A stretch of 64,000 nucleotides of DNA. It comes from Pocillopora verrucosa (Eukaryota; Cnidaria; Anthozoa; Scleractinia; Pocilloporidae). Positions 1 through 12,500 of the stretch are shown here, one piece after another. Made by a program: the position numbers and the translations under genes. The notes under the pieces were generated by a model that saw nothing but the letters and a program-made list of their open reading frames with translations, did not search any database and was not told the DNA's origin. The stretch is from NCBI RefSeq assembly GCF_036669915.1, contig NC_089316.1, positions 722,734-786,733 on the forward strand. Reading direction: 5' to 3'. Each line of letters opens with the position of its first letter. Within the stretch, counting starts at the first letter, position 1.

Positions 1-842
1 AAGTTATAAAAAGAGATCGTTAAATTCTTAATTGGAACACAAGTATTTGTCCCGCATTTGGCTGCGATTTTCCTGACGGGAACGTAAATAATGAGATCAA
101 AGGTTTGTTGCACGTGAACTGCACGCAAGGGACAAAGCCTGATACGCGAGTTTTTCCTTTCATGGGTTTGTCTCTTGACGACATCCCGTTTGTATGAAAT
201 CAAATTATGGAGAAAGTTTTAGTTCCCATCAGTCTTTCACGTAATATTTGTTTCAAAACGTGACGTGAATCAAAGTCCTCCAATCATTTCTTTAACCATT
301 ATTTCAAAATCTTTTATTTCTTCTTTAAAAATAGATTTACACTTGATATCATCCATAGTCCAACTCAAAGTTTTTGTTACTTTATTGTGTGGTCACGGAA
401 TTATTCATGCGTGCTACAAAAGAATAAGAGCTTGCGTGGCGAGCGCTTGCCGAGAATTTCACCGATACGCGCGAAAAAGAGAAGACCTCAGAAAAGCGTA
501 TATGCATCTTTCGACAAGTTATGTTACGTTACGTTAAGTTACAATATATACAATATACAGCCAGTGCGCGTGTTCATTTGTCATTGCATCATTTGGTCAA
601 AAGTTTTCTTTAACATGGTAAAGCATCTCAGATGATAAATATAAATTTACTGACACAAAATGATGGTACTCGCGTCTTTTCCTCTCACAGAACTAGTATT
701 TCGTAGCGTTCTACAAGTTGGAGGCACTTTTCCACTGCGCAAAGAATTAAATAAAGGACGTTCATGAAGCTGACGTTATAATTCGTGTTCTAGTTCACAA
801 ATACCAAGGGTCTCTTTCTTCTCAGACGGAATTGTTCGCGCA

Positions 843-938
843 CTAATTTTAAATTTATCGCGCAATAATTTATCAGTTATCGCGCGATAATTTCCATTTA
901 TAGCGCGATATTTTGATTTTATCGCGCGATAAAAAAAA
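843..938. repeat. Palindromic TTATCGCGCGATAA mini-array, copy 1
   Basis: About five tandem degenerate units of roughly 20-24 bp, each centred on the self-complementary core ATCGCGCGAT separated by T-rich spacers. The equivalent array in copy 2 (24718-24870) has about eight units. It is CpG-dense in an otherwise AT-rich region. Confidence 0.8.
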
Positions 939-1341
939 TGTGGCATGTCTTCTATGGGTCACTGCAGCCACCGTAGATCATAGCTTAAGAATAATCTCGA
1001 TTTTGAAAACGAGCACGTGGCAATAACAAGAACCAAAGGAAAGGTAAAAAACGAGTGATAAATTTTACTTTGAGTAACGACTACGAGCTAGATAACATAA
1101 TAACAAGACAAGTTATTGATTACCAACGTGCGCGGGTCTTGATTACTTTATCGAGGATTACAGTCTAACTTATCTTCTATTCAAAACCGATCTTGATCAC
1201 ATGGGGTCTTATCTTGAACTGAAATGCTAACTATAATTTTCTGTCTAAAAGGAACTAATCACAGGCGCGTCAACCTAACCAAAAAATATTTCGCAGCTTT
1301 TTTCGGAAGCGGTAACACTTGGCTTCAACGGAAGCAGTTAC

Positions 1342-1342
<1 letters not shown>

Positions 1343-1382
<40 letters not shown>
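1343..1382. repeat. (AAT)n microsatellite
   Basis: Uninterrupted AAT repeats of about 13 units, contracted and interrupted in copy 2 (around 25266-25292). Next to it, 1527-1549 is a C-rich homopolymer tract. Confidence 0.9.
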
Positions 1383-1385
<3 letters not shown>

Positions 1386-1784
1386 CAATAAAATGATCAG
1401 CCCTAGCAATTTTTTTTCATTCATTGCAGGTTGATCGGATCTTTTGCTGATCCATATCTTCATCATCAGAAGCTTAATTTGTGGTCACTTGCATTATTTT
1501 CAAATTCATTACCATTACCCCTTCCCCCCCCCCCCCCCACCCTTGGGCAACAGCTCATACCTTAAAAATAGAAAGCTCCTCCTTTAACCAGCTCCATGAT
1601 AAGAAGTATACAAAAGCATTAGAAGATGAGAACAAAGCAGCAACATCAGCAGCATGAATGATACCAAGTGTACGCACGTATAAGTGATTGGTCACTACCC
1701 ATGTGAGGCAGAATGGGCCAGCATGCGTCAATAGAGACATCAGGTGGAGACCTTGACTACCAAATACCTTTTCACTCTCTCTGA

Positions 1785-2015
1785 AAGAGTATTACTACTT
1801 CTCCCTGGATAGGATACCAGTCGATTGCAAGCTACACCCCAGAATTTCATCAGACTTCCCTGAACATTTGCTGGTATCCATTTCTACTATTGGGTGGACA
1901 AAGAGGCACTTCTAGAGTAACATGTTTTGCCCGAGCAAGAGACTAGGTCTTGAACCCAGACCTCTCCAGCCAGGTCTGGCATCTTAACCATTAAGAAAGG
2001 GCATCTCCCCAGTCT
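1785..2015 (-). mobile_element. tRNA-derived SINE, copy 1
   Basis: On the minus strand a tRNA-like head (A-box-like TTAATGGTTAAGATGCC and B-box-like GGTTCAAGACC) is followed by a conserved body containing GTAGAAATGGATACCAGC and GGTATCCTATCCAGGGAG. The same element occurs at 25681-25990 (longer tail) and 21600-21786. It lies in the intron between the two transporter exons and is shortened at its tail here. Confidence 0.7.
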
Positions 2016-4070
2016 CTCACACTTACATATAAAAAAATAAGAAAATGGTTGAAGGATTGCACAAACCTGTATAATAAAAGCATCTGTTTTCCTTAGAGCA
2101 AGCCCAGAAGAAAGTAAATTGGAAACACTAACACCATCCATATTGTGGAGAACCATGTGATCAAAACTGGTGCATCAAAGTCTGGTGAGTACATGCTCTG
2201 TGAAAACTGTGTTTTGCAAACCCAGGACACTACTGTGCCTATTGCTATGAGTGTGCCACTAAACATCTTGCAGGGCTGTGTATTTTTAATACATCCTCTT
2301 CGTTTTACTTCAGTATATAATTTTAGAAAAGCTGTTAGGGATATTCTGTAGAAAAAAATTATAGATTACATTCACCACTTTCACATCTGTAATTTGCATA
2401 GGAGAGGTAAATAATCCACCCCCATTTAATTAATCACTTGTTATCAGTTGACTGTTGTTGGGTGAAGAGAAGTGTGGGTGCAGGTTTCTCAAATACTGAC
2501 AATGATCCAAGTTTGTAATACAGTTTTTAGCCCTTTAACCCCCAGGATCTGATTCACAACTCTCCTCTCTATAACTGTAGAACCAGAGAAAGCTTCAAGG
2601 TGGAAATGAACTTTTTTGCTGGTAGCCTGAGTACGAGTCCCTGTAACAGACTTTTTTTTTGACCAGAGGATAATGTAAAATGGCCGCCGTATTTTTGACA
2701 AAAGTTATCATCTCCTTCACCTTGTTTGGTTCATGGTTGGTTTGTCAATATTTCTTTAAAGGGCGAGTGCCGATATGGAGATAAGTGCAGTTTATGAACA
2801 TACTGCAGGTAAGCTTCATGGGTTTCCCCCCCCCCCCCCTTCTCGGGGTTCTTCATTTGAAAAGTTTGCTATTACAAATATAATTTGATATCGATATTCC
2901 TCGTTTTTCAACAGAAAAACGGGAAAACAGTTTGCCAGCATTTTTTGAATGGTTATTGTCGGTGTGGTGACAAATGCAGGAATGAACATCCTTCTGGAAG
3001 AGGTAATTGTCATATTATTTTAGAAATTGTGCAAATCGAATGTTTTTGTATATCTCAACTCGGATCTGTGCATTTACATGAACGAGTATTTTTTTTTTGT
3101 AGCTTCAAGCTAAGGCATCAGAAAAACTAAAATTACGAAGTTAGAATAGAGTTGAGTTTACTAACTAAAGATTAAAAATACTGATCCACTTAAGGAATGT
3201 TGTGTGTTAATTTGCAGAAAATACTGGATTCGGTCAACAGAATTCAGGATTCAGGGAAGAAGTGGGCAATGGGGCAAATCTTATCCTTATAACAGGTAAA
3301 TAAACAAGAAATATACAGCAAAAATCCAGATTTTATTAAATGAGAGTGTCTTTTCCATCGTAAGTTTCCCTATCCGAGAGTTTGGATTGAAAAGGTCACC
3401 CCTTGTTTTTGATCATTTTGAAAGGGCTCTAAATTTTCTTAATTTATTTACGCAACTTTTGTTTACAAAACATGAAATTCAGAACCGTTAAGATAGCGCA
3501 AAATATGTACATATTTTAAAAAGGTTAATTCTTAAAAAAAAAAAAAAAAAAAAAAGGACTACTAGTTGAAGAAACAAGAAAAAATTCAGAACCATGTTCT
3601 TCTGTAGGAAAAGTGACATCAATACATTTAAAAAATTTGGAGCTTTTTAGAATGTGACCTAAAACTGAGGAAAAATTGTAGCCTGAATCTTTTAAAACAA
3701 GCTGTTTATGATCAAAATAGTCATAAATATGAACTGGTAGTTATAATGAACAATATCAGTTGCTTTTCTTAAAATCAATGATGATACTTTTGGTTGCCTC
3801 TGTGCGTGTATAGAACCGCTTTGAGTTTGTCCAGAGAAACTCAGCATTCTAAAGGTGTGGAGGATGATATGACACCATCTCAAATTCAGTAAGATGAGTA
3901 TGTTGTTTAAAGATGCATGTCACTAAATGTGATTTAAACTAAGCTAAGGCTCACAACAATGCCTCTCAACCCTTTGGCAAAATGTGGAGAATGTGTAGTC
4001 TTCTATTGGCTAGCATTTTATCACCACTCAGGAAAGTGACGCTACACAAGAAAATGCTACTCACAGAATT

Positions 4071-4101
4071 GATGCTCAGTTTGTTTAACAAACTGAGCAT
4101 C
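4071..4101. repeat. 31-bp perfect palindrome in NUP42 intron 4, copy 1
   Basis: Arms GATGCTCAGTTTGTT and its exact complement are separated by one base. It is identical at 28037-28067. Confidence 0.95.
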
Positions 4102-4568
4102 AACAGATACTCCTTTGTTGGTTCTCAAATCTAAGTTTGGATTTTTTCTTTAAATTAATAGAAGAACCATACAAACTGAATTGGCGATATGGGAAAAGAG
4201 TAAACAATGGCCATTGTCTTGTTTCACTTACACAAAGGAAGAACCATGCTTACCAGGTGAGTTGATATGAAGTTTATGGCACAATCCACTCTTAAGGCTG
4301 TTTAATTGGCCTTTTGTTTGAACTATTATAGGTGGATTGCAATAGCTTCTGTCACAGCCCCTTCTCTGGGCCCCCCCCATTGTATTGGTTTTCCCATCTA
4401 CTTTAGGGTACCACCCAGTTAACCTTTACTCCAGGAGTGATTAACAGGTAATTTCTCCTAACAACATCCATATATTATCCAACAAACAGGTATAATAATA
4501 CTTAAACTTATCAGGTGGAAGTTGTTATTTGAACTGATACCAAATCTCAAACTAATTACAAGCAAATG

Positions 4569-4698
4569 GTTGAAACAGAGAATTAACTCTGAAGTGTAAA
4601 TTAAAGTGCAACGTAAATAAACCAGAAAATAAATTTAATTTACACTCAGAGTTAATTCTCTGTTTCACCATTTGTGTTCCCCAGTGCTACACCAACAT
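4569..4698. mobile_element. Foldback insertion specific to copy 1
   Basis: Copy 2 (near 28545-28560) is an empty site. The insert has near-perfect inverted arms (4572-4603 and 4636-4666, beginning GAAACAGAGAATTAACTCTG) and is flanked by a repeated target of about 16 bp, AATTTACAAGCAAATG (4553-4568 with one base missing, and 4699-4715). It is non-autonomous and lies inside an older MITE. Confidence 0.8.
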
Positions 4699-5246
4699 TA
4701 ATTTACAAGCAAATGTGTAGCCACCGGAGGGCGAGATTAACAATCAGATTTTGGGAGTTAAAGTGTTAAAAAAAGACCTATGAAACACCTGAAAAGTGCT
4801 TGAAATGTTATTGAACTCTAACCAATCACATAGGAGATCAGGACATGTCAGCAAACCATTAAACCGCAGATCAATGAATGTGACTGCATACAGTGAAGAT
4901 TTCTCACACCTGGTTGAATTGTCTCCCATCCAGAAATGTTTTCAGAAGTTACAGTTTCTTACTCTTACTGTAAATATATTCTCTGTAGAGAGGTGTGGGG
5001 CCTGAAATTTTAAAGTTAACAGGTGACTTTATCAGGCATGCTGTAGCTGCTATAAGATTGTAGCTTTTGAAAAGTTATGTGGTACTTGTGTTAAATTATT
5101 ACTGAATGATGCCTTGTGTTATGAATGTTATTTTAGGTTTGCTGGACTTCTCTCCAGAAGAAATTCGCCTTGAGGCATACAATGCAAATGCTGAAGGGAA
5201 GGCTGATAGCTATGTAAGATGATCTATATCTGGATTTTACTTTAAT

Positions 5247-5442
5247 CCTTTACACTGTAACATCAACATGCTTATTCTCCATACTGTTCTCTATACATTT
5301 CCTATGTTGCTGACAAGGAGAATTTGTTTCACAAGTAAGAGCTTTATTCGGCAATCCATTCCATAAATTTCATAAATTTTTTATTCAGAGTTGTTACTGT
5401 AGGTGGAATTTAGATGCTAGTCACTCTTAGGGATCAGGGGTT
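5247..5442. mobile_element. MITE of the CCTTTACAC / AGTGACTAGCATC family, copy 1
   Basis: Terminal segments CCTTTACACTGTAACATCAA and GCTAGTCACTCTTAGGG occur again, in the opposite order, at 19775-19985 and 48971-49177. It lies in the intron after NUP42 exon 6, with its counterpart at 29098-29312. No coding capacity. Confidence 0.6.
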
Positions 5443-8400
5443 AAGATTCATAACTCAGAATTTTAAGGAAGAGATATTTTTTCTGACATGGGGCTGAATC
5501 AATATTTCCTCAGATATTTCAAACTCACTCTAATTATCCAATTTTGGTTTTGTTTACAGCAACAAGGACTGAAAACTCTTATCACTGCTAATCAACAAAA
5601 GCGGCAGCAGTTAGGACGCATGTCAGTCTCACAGATTGTAAGCTCAAATAATAAACCTTTTATACAGTATTCTTTCCTAGAACACATATAGCAACAAACA
5701 GTTTTGTCTATCTTTGAAAATAGTGATGAGAAAGTTGTGAGTTATCCTCCATGCACTAACGGGGATGATTGATGTCAGTGTCTTGAATGGGCCTTTCTAG
5801 TGTTTAATTACTGGATATTACAGATTGATAAATGCCCAGAGTTGCTTGTCACTACCATCATTTAAATGTGATGATATGTTGTGAGGACCATTCTGTAAAC
5901 CACTTATTGTAATGTTGGTTCCCTCAATAAAGATTGTATAAAAAATATAGTCCTGATATCTGTGGAGACTCCCTAAGCCTATGTGCATGTTTCAGTTGTA
6001 GGTCATTGAATATAATTATAGTGATATGTTCTTTTTGAAACACTTGGACAATTTTGTTTTTCATTATCAGCAAGAAGAGATAAAGAAGCAGCGCAGCCAT
6101 AAGGCAGCAGAGTCAATGGAAGCGGATCATCAATGCTACAGACACAACCAGGGATAGGTTTTAATGGACATAGTTCATTTGGTCAGATGAGTAGTTTTGC
6201 AACTAGTGGCCCTGTTTTTCAGTCGACTGGCTTCTCATCTCCAGCAGCTACATTGAACCAACCTAGTAACTTATTCAGCACAAGTAATTCTACCAATCAA
6301 GTAAACCTGTTTGGACAGAGCAATGTCCCAGCAATGACTGGAAATGTTTTTGGGAATACTTTAAGTGCCAGCAATCAGCAAACTGGAATGACCAGTTTTC
6401 CTTTAACTGGCCATTCCACGACTATGTTTAGTACAAACTTAAGCCAATCAGCGGCTTCAAATACTGGCTTCTTTGGAGTAAAAACTGAATCAAAACCTGG
6501 AGTGTTTGGTTCTGTACCTTCGCAGACGGTGACTGGGGTTTTTCCGAGTGAATCCCAAGTACAGAAAGGCAATGGATCAAGCAGCTCAATGGTAGGTGTA
6601 TCTGGTCATTTTTAACAGCAGCAAAAACAGAGGAGCAAAGCTGTTACTTTAATTTCACAAACTGGCCTAGGGCCTGACAATTTTTTCTCGTGGAGGGTGT
6701 TGGTGGGTAAGCTGAGCTGGTCCAGTGTTTCACCTTAGGGGTGAAAGGGAGTGATTGCTCTCAATGTGCCTCGTGACAAGGCACCCTTAATAAACTACTT
6801 TCCCTCGGAGAAAACGTAAACCTTTGAAAGCAAAGATAGCTGGTCATTTTGCTGGGAATCGTTTCGCCCAGAGTCAGGTCCGGCTAATAATTTATTTGTT
6901 TTGCCCGAAGGAGAATGCACCCATTATTTATCACTATAATTTTACATTGAAGCAAAACTTACACCTTGTTCAGCTTGCTCGTTGAGAATGGTACAGAAAG
7001 AAAATACAAGGAATATGAGTCTAAAGCCAACACTGTGCCGCCCAGTTTCTTAACCCTTTCACTCCTGGTATGATCAATATTTCAATTCTCCACATGATCT
7101 CGATACAATGCTTCGCAAGCAGTTAAAGAGAATGAAAAGTATTATCAAATAAGGGCTGCTCCTTTGATACAGAATTCTCAACTTAAGCTAAGAATGAAAT
7201 TATGGCGATATGTTTCGGGAATGTGCTCTCAGATCTTAGCACTGAAAGAGTCGGACTAAAGCTTTTTCCCATTTCAAAGGGTCAGTTAGAACACAGGAAA
7301 GTAATTTAACTCCAGTTTTGCGACTTTATTTTTTTCCTTTCTGAGCAATCGCTTCCAAAGATATGAAGGTAGTCTTTACTTGCTGGATCTTGATAAAGGC
7401 AGGTCTATATGCGAATGAAGTCTTTTGAGGTGCCCTTTTAGCTCGCTTTCTTTGTCATTCTTGTCGCATCCATAAAACTTTCAATGGAATCATGATTTTG
7501 TGTTTATAAATCGATACGATCGTTACTTTTAGACAATATAACATTACTTCATTTCGTATATTTTGTCAAGAGTCTAAAACCAGAAATTCAGTTGAAATCT
7601 TCGAGCGAAAGATACGAGAAAGTTATAGATCGTGTCTGTTTGTGATCTCTTTGGTTAGTCATTATCAAGTTTAAATTTTTCATCCTTACATCATTATTGT
7701 CATTAACAAGTTTGAATTTTCTCCATGAGAGAAAAATGTTGAATGCAAAAACCAAGAATGTGTTGTGCATGTATTTCAGCGCTGTTTTGGTGGCAGCACC
7801 CTCGTGAAAAGACCAGAGATTTTTGTGCTGTTTCGTATTCACTGCTGTACGAATAAAATGGCATTGTTTGGTAATAACTATGGCTAAATAACTTTAGCAG
7901 AAATTACATATTCATGTAGTGAATCGAAAGTTTATGAATCAAATTGGCGAGTTTTTTTGCGACATGAAATTTGGGGAAAGAAGACTTAATGCAGTGGGAA
8001 TAAAGGGCTTGAACTTGTTTTGATTTTTGTTCTCTCTACAGAGATCTACTCCAGAAGCCACCTCATCAATGGAACAGTCAACAACTGTACCTTTGAGTTG
8101 TAGTGAAGAAGATATGCAGGCCTTCAGGGCGGACAGTTTTGTGCTTGGAAAGATACCTGAGTGTCCACCACCATTAGAATTATGTTAACAGCTTTGATCC
8201 TTGAAAGGCTGAGATATTCTTGGCAGCTAGTATCTTGTAAAATTTAGCTTGAATTATTCATTTCTTCATTTTCTATTCCTGTCAATCCGGCTTCACCTTC
8301 CTAAACCGTCGTTGTCCGCTTTTGGTTCGCTAGCATCTCTTTGGTGTTTTTCTACCCGGACTTTATTGTTATGTTGGGTTGCAGTGACGGTAAAACTAGC

Positions 8401-8516
8401 TGCAGACCTCAACACCCTTTTACGAAAGGCACCAAGGACTCTCGGTCTGTCTTTTGTCAGTGAAGGAGGTAAGTTTCTAAGAAAACTGTGGTGCTGCGTC
8501 GGTGGGAAAGTAACAA

Positions 8517-8666
8517 GTGAGTTGAAAACGTTAATTGGTCACCGTGGAGTGAAAAGGCTGACGTTTCGAGCGTTAGTCCTTCGTCAGAGCGATCCAACGA
8601 AGGGCTAACGCTCGAAACGTCAGCCTTTTCACTCATTACGGTGGCGAATTTATGTTTTCAACTCAG
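8517..8666. repeat. Foldback element downstream of NUP42, copy 1
   Basis: Two arms of about 65 bp in inverted orientation around a short loop (about 8585-8596). The best-paired part is GGCTGACGTTTCGAGCGTTA. It is repeated at 32370-32519. An open frame across it is an artefact of the hairpin. The neighbouring segment (8465-8495) is related to minus-strand sequence near 23905-23940. Confidence 0.85.
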
Positions 8667-8939
8667 TAGTTAACACTAGACTACCTGTCGTTTCTCAGTC
8701 CTTTTTAATCTCTCTGTTCTCTAATATACAATTCTACTTACATCAATTTTACTTCACTCTGACTGTAACTCTGATTGATCTCTCTCTGATTCTCACACTT
8801 TGATTCTCACCGGCTGAATCTCACTCTTTTACTTCTTACTAACCACTATGTGAACTTTAAAGTACATGCCTATATATTCACTATCGGTATAGGCATGAGT
8901 GGCCATGCTAGCTGACTGACCTTGAATATTAATCATTTG

Positions 8940-9575
8940 TTGTTAGATCACTAACCCAAACACTTTTACAAGAATCTCACAAATGCACAACAATGTATAC
9001 TGAATGCTTCCGATCAACTGAATCCATCTTTGACTGTGTCAGCTAAAACAAGAACTTTCGTGTGGATCTAAAGCAAGATCTGTAGACAAGCTAAGCACTT
9101 GTACTGAAGGAAGATAGACAAGACAGTTAATTTGGAAACTCGTAGCGAGAGCTTAAACCGAAATAACTTCGGACTTTTAATTCATACAGTGACTACATGC
9201 TAAATATTAACGAATGACCAAATTATACTGAACTAACTTAGTACTTCATAGCAGTCAGAACGGTTTCCCCTTAAAAACTCTTAAAATATTCATTCCTTAT
9301 GAAGCGTGGATCAGTTGCATGAACACACACAATAGTTTTGGTGGACAGAATGGTATTCGCTCGACAGTATCTTCCGGCTTTCATTGAATTTTCCTTGACA
9401 ATTAGAATACAGATCTATCAATGAGAATCTGCAAAGCAGAATCATGGCAAATGTAGATAGAACAGAAACGAGAATGTAATCAGAGAAACTCCATTGAAAT
9501 TATTTGTACCGAATTATAGAGGCCGGAAAACATTTTTGACTGAAAAGGATCACTGAAAGAAAGTTTAACCAAGAA
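8940..9575. repeat. R array block K
   Basis: Non-coding block running from CACTAACCCAAACA to about 9570, repeated at 14160-14790, 32800-33420 and, diverged, 50400-50740. It sits upstream of block A in three of the copies, which suggests the ancestral order K-A-C-D. No open frame is maintained between copies. Confidence 0.75.
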
Positions 9576-12500
9576 CACTAATTGGATAAATTTTTATTTC
9601 CTCTTTCTGTTATCATGTCTTGAACAAATTTGCCGCCATTATGACCGTACTGTTCACGCTTGGCTGCCATCTTGCGCCAGATTCTAACCCTTTTAAGAAA
9701 TAAGAAAAGTAAACCGTCCATTTTGTCGTAAACACTCGTATCATTCTCGCCGCCAAATTTCCCTCCAGCTAAACACTTGTGGTCAGTGAGCAAAAATAAA
9801 AACCGCAGCCTTTGGTTCGAGTTCAAAGTAGTTGTTCATCGGATATTGGCAAGAAGTCAGACGAAGGGAACGGGTCGTTTGAAAGAAAATTCCTTGGAAC
9901 AAAAGGTTCCGCCTTTTGCTTGCCTTAAATAGCGATAAATGATCGTTTAATTTATATGAAAGTTCACAAGAAAGTAAGGAATCCATCGGTGTGGGTAGGT
10001 TAACGATAAACCTACCCACACCGACAAATACCTCGCTTTCGACTCTCAGCATTTTCATCGATAAATAATGAAAGAATTTCAGCACAAAACAGAATCTAAA
10101 TGCTGGCGGAAAGATTGTTTCGACAGTGATGCCATGGATGACTATTGGCTGTCCTGATAAATGGCCATCAACAGGTTTAGGTATGTTACAACAAGTTCCC
10201 TTTCGTTAACAGTCGATATATCTAAAAAAAATCTAAAATAACCATCACAAGTTTGTTAAATGACGGCATTTTTTTCGGACAATAAACAAAGAAATGGACA
10301 TATCTATTGTGAGTCTATTTCTGTTTCACACCAATGTAGCAGGCCAATTAAAGGTGGTCAACATCAGTTCATTAAGCTGAGTTTTTATGATCTTTCGATA
10401 TCTCATCACTTTACGTCCTCGAACATATTCCCTTCCCCCCTCCCACAAGGTTACTGTCGATTCTGTCATATTGTCAAACTCTGAAAAACGAAAAGCAACC
10501 AAACTTTTGAAAGTAGACGACGCGACTGTTTCCTTTTTTCCCACAAGCGACAAGATAATGACTTATTTGTCTAAAGGGGTGTGTTCCACGGTTGCTTATC
10601 TAGGAGGTTAACATGCCGAGGTTAAAGACCATTCAAAGCTTTGTGATACACTATGTTTGCAAGAATAATGAAAATAAACCTCCTAAGCTTTTGTTAAGCG
10701 ATCCAGTGGGAGGGATGTTTTTGATGTGCGGTTAATTTATGCCTAAACATGTACGCGTAGTTTATACAGCTTCGCTGTGTAACAATATATCTGCTAATTA
10801 CCAAAGCGACTTTTGGAAAGCTAAGGCCGAATATTGGTTTTCTTTCATGGTTTGTTTCGCGAATGCTTTTCTGCATTGGCATCCAGTTTCTCGTACCAGT
10901 AATCAGTGAGGCACACCTTTATCTTTGGCACTGAAGCATGACCTTGAATACCTCCACAGTATTGTCATTTTCAACTGTCAAAAATGTCTTATAATCAAGC
11001 TTGCGGACAAGAATGCCGTCTACTAAAATAAACTTGGAATTCTCTATCTTGTAACGTGAACGTTAACGTTGAGTTGATCGTATAAATTTTTCTTTTAATT
11101 TTCAAATTGTTAGAGTGTTTACCGCCTCCGTTGTGTTCGTGGTTGATCACGGTTCACCTCATATGACTTTCGTGATAAACCTGCAATAGTGGATTGTTAA
11201 ACCCAATTAATACAGCTTTACAGCTTAAAGCCAACAACTGTTGTCCATTGCTGATATCTCTTCAACAAGGCTACCTACATCATTAACTGAAAAGCTAATC
11301 ACCCACACATACTCTTTTTACAGTTTTGATAGTTTTGCTTTTGGAATATTAACAGTAAATACTAAGAGAGCTCTCAGCATTTTGCGAGACTTATATTTCG
11401 AGCTGTTGAGTACTAGAGCAAGTTTATTGCAACTTGTTTCCTCTCACTGTTGAGGATCAACATTGATTGATTTAATCCCCCGGACGAATATTATCCCCTC
11501 TTAGCGCGAAAAGTGCCCTAACTACACAAAACTGAATTTCAAAATGATTTATTTGTGCAAAACCCATCAAACAAAATTGCTTCTGGTCGCCGCCAAAGAA
11601 CTAGGATATGTTTGTATTCAATTTCTTTTTCGAATTTCCCTTTAAGTTCTTAGCTTCCCTTCTCTGTAGGTAGCTACGTAGATAGTGTCAAACAAGACAA
11701 ATCACGGATAATTCTGAGAATAAGGTTACTTATGATTCAATCGATTCTTTCGCATCCTTTCTGTCTCACACTTTGATTTTATTTCGGCAGGGTTATCCAC
11801 AGAAAGGTCCATGTTAGAATTCTTGAACTCCCTGAATTTGTTCATGTCGGTGAAGTTTCAGCGATAACTTCTGCAGTTCTTTCTGTTATTCATGTCTCTA
11901 ACAAATTTGTCTCCATTATGACCGTACTGTTCACGCTCGGCTGCCATCTTGCGCCAAATTCTAACCCTTTTAAGAAATAAGAAAAGAAAACCACCCATCC
12001 TGTCGATGGTAAACACTCATGTCATTCTCACCGCAAAATTTCCCTCCAGCTAAACACCTGTGTTCAGTGAGCAGAGTAAAAACCGCAGCTTTTGGTTCGA
12101 GATTAAAGTAGTTATTAATCGGATATTGGCAATATAACAGAGGAAGAGAACGGGTCGTTTGGAAGAAAGTTCCTTGAAATAGAAGGTTCTGCCTTTTGCT
12201 TGCTTTTAATTGCGATAAACGATCGTTAAATTTCTATTTAAGTTCACAAGAAAGTGAGGTATTTGTCGGTGTAGGTAGGATTAAGTTGTCCAACTCTGAA
12301 AAAGAGAACGCGACCAAAATTTTAAAAGTAAAGACGATGCGACATTTTGTGTAACATTTTTCCTTTTTTCCCACAAGTGACAAGATAATGACTCATTTGC
12401 CTAAAGGGGTGTGTTCAGTGGTTGAGCAAGAACATTCTTGTTTATCTAGGAGGTTAGAGACCATTCAATGCTTTGTGATACAGTATGTTTAGAAAAGTAA

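Larger units (their letters stand above)
776..2275 (-). pseudogene. SLC35F3/F4-like transporter relic, copy 1
   Basis: Remnant of a multi-membrane-span solute carrier of the SLC35F family. Exon A (2275..2067) reads through GTLIAIGTVVSWV and PDFDAPVLITWFSTIW, like the first helices of SLC35F3/F4. Exon B (1780..1561) carries APF-like GPFCLTWVVTNHLY and AFVYFLSW, then a GTATGAG donor. The A/B phase is consistent (2+1). An in-frame TAA at 2095-2093 interrupts exon A. The last exons are deleted; only about the final 20 codons (776-840) survive and they are frame-shifted. A SINE sits in the A/B intron. The gene is head-to-head with NUP42. Any exon upstream of A was not found. Family assignment is from remembered SLC35F motifs; the pseudogene status is seen directly. 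Confidence 0.8.
2733..8188 (+). pseudogene. NUP42: NUP42-like nucleoporin, frameshifted copy 1
   Basis: Same nine-exon structure as the intact copy at 26701. Exons: 2733-2808, 2915-3002, 3218-3295, 3814-3888, 4162-4256, 5137-5213, 5560-5637, 6071-6591, 8042-8188. Against copy 2 the exon lengths differ by +3 (three separate single insertions), +1, -2, -2, 0, 0, 0, +14 (15-bp insertion minus 1) and 0. Exon 1 reaches TAA after eight codons, and the second zinc finger has F to C (CRCGD). Splice sites, the FG-type exon and the C-terminal exon are otherwise preserved. Either a young pseudogene or a poorly polished consensus patch, since the indels cluster in 2.7-5.0 kb and many are in homopolymers. 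A 15-bp insertion near 6187-6201 adds residues around MSSFAT. Confidence 0.8.
499..9740. repeat. Segmental duplication, copy 1 (NUP42 / SLC35F block)
   Basis: Nearly the whole stretch re-occurs in the same order and orientation at 23231-33575, introns, SINEs and MITEs included. Homology begins at the shared run around 499 (23231 in copy 2). Copy 1 lacks about 1.1 kb present in copy 2 (roughly 23.6-24.7 kb), so most of the 3' end of the transporter is gone here. Identity is very high from about 5.0 to 9.5 kb, but 2.7-5.0 kb carries many single-base indels. Boundaries were set by eye and are approximate. Confidence 0.9.

Noticed and set aside
6375-6572. Minus-strand frame conserved in both NUP42 copies (also 30223-30420)
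   Set aside because: Antisense shadow of the FG exon; its conservation follows from the recent duplication.
8249-8608. 119-codon open frame after NUP42
   Set aside because: It ends inside a foldback element, and the equivalent in copy 2 starts at a different ATG. No domain.
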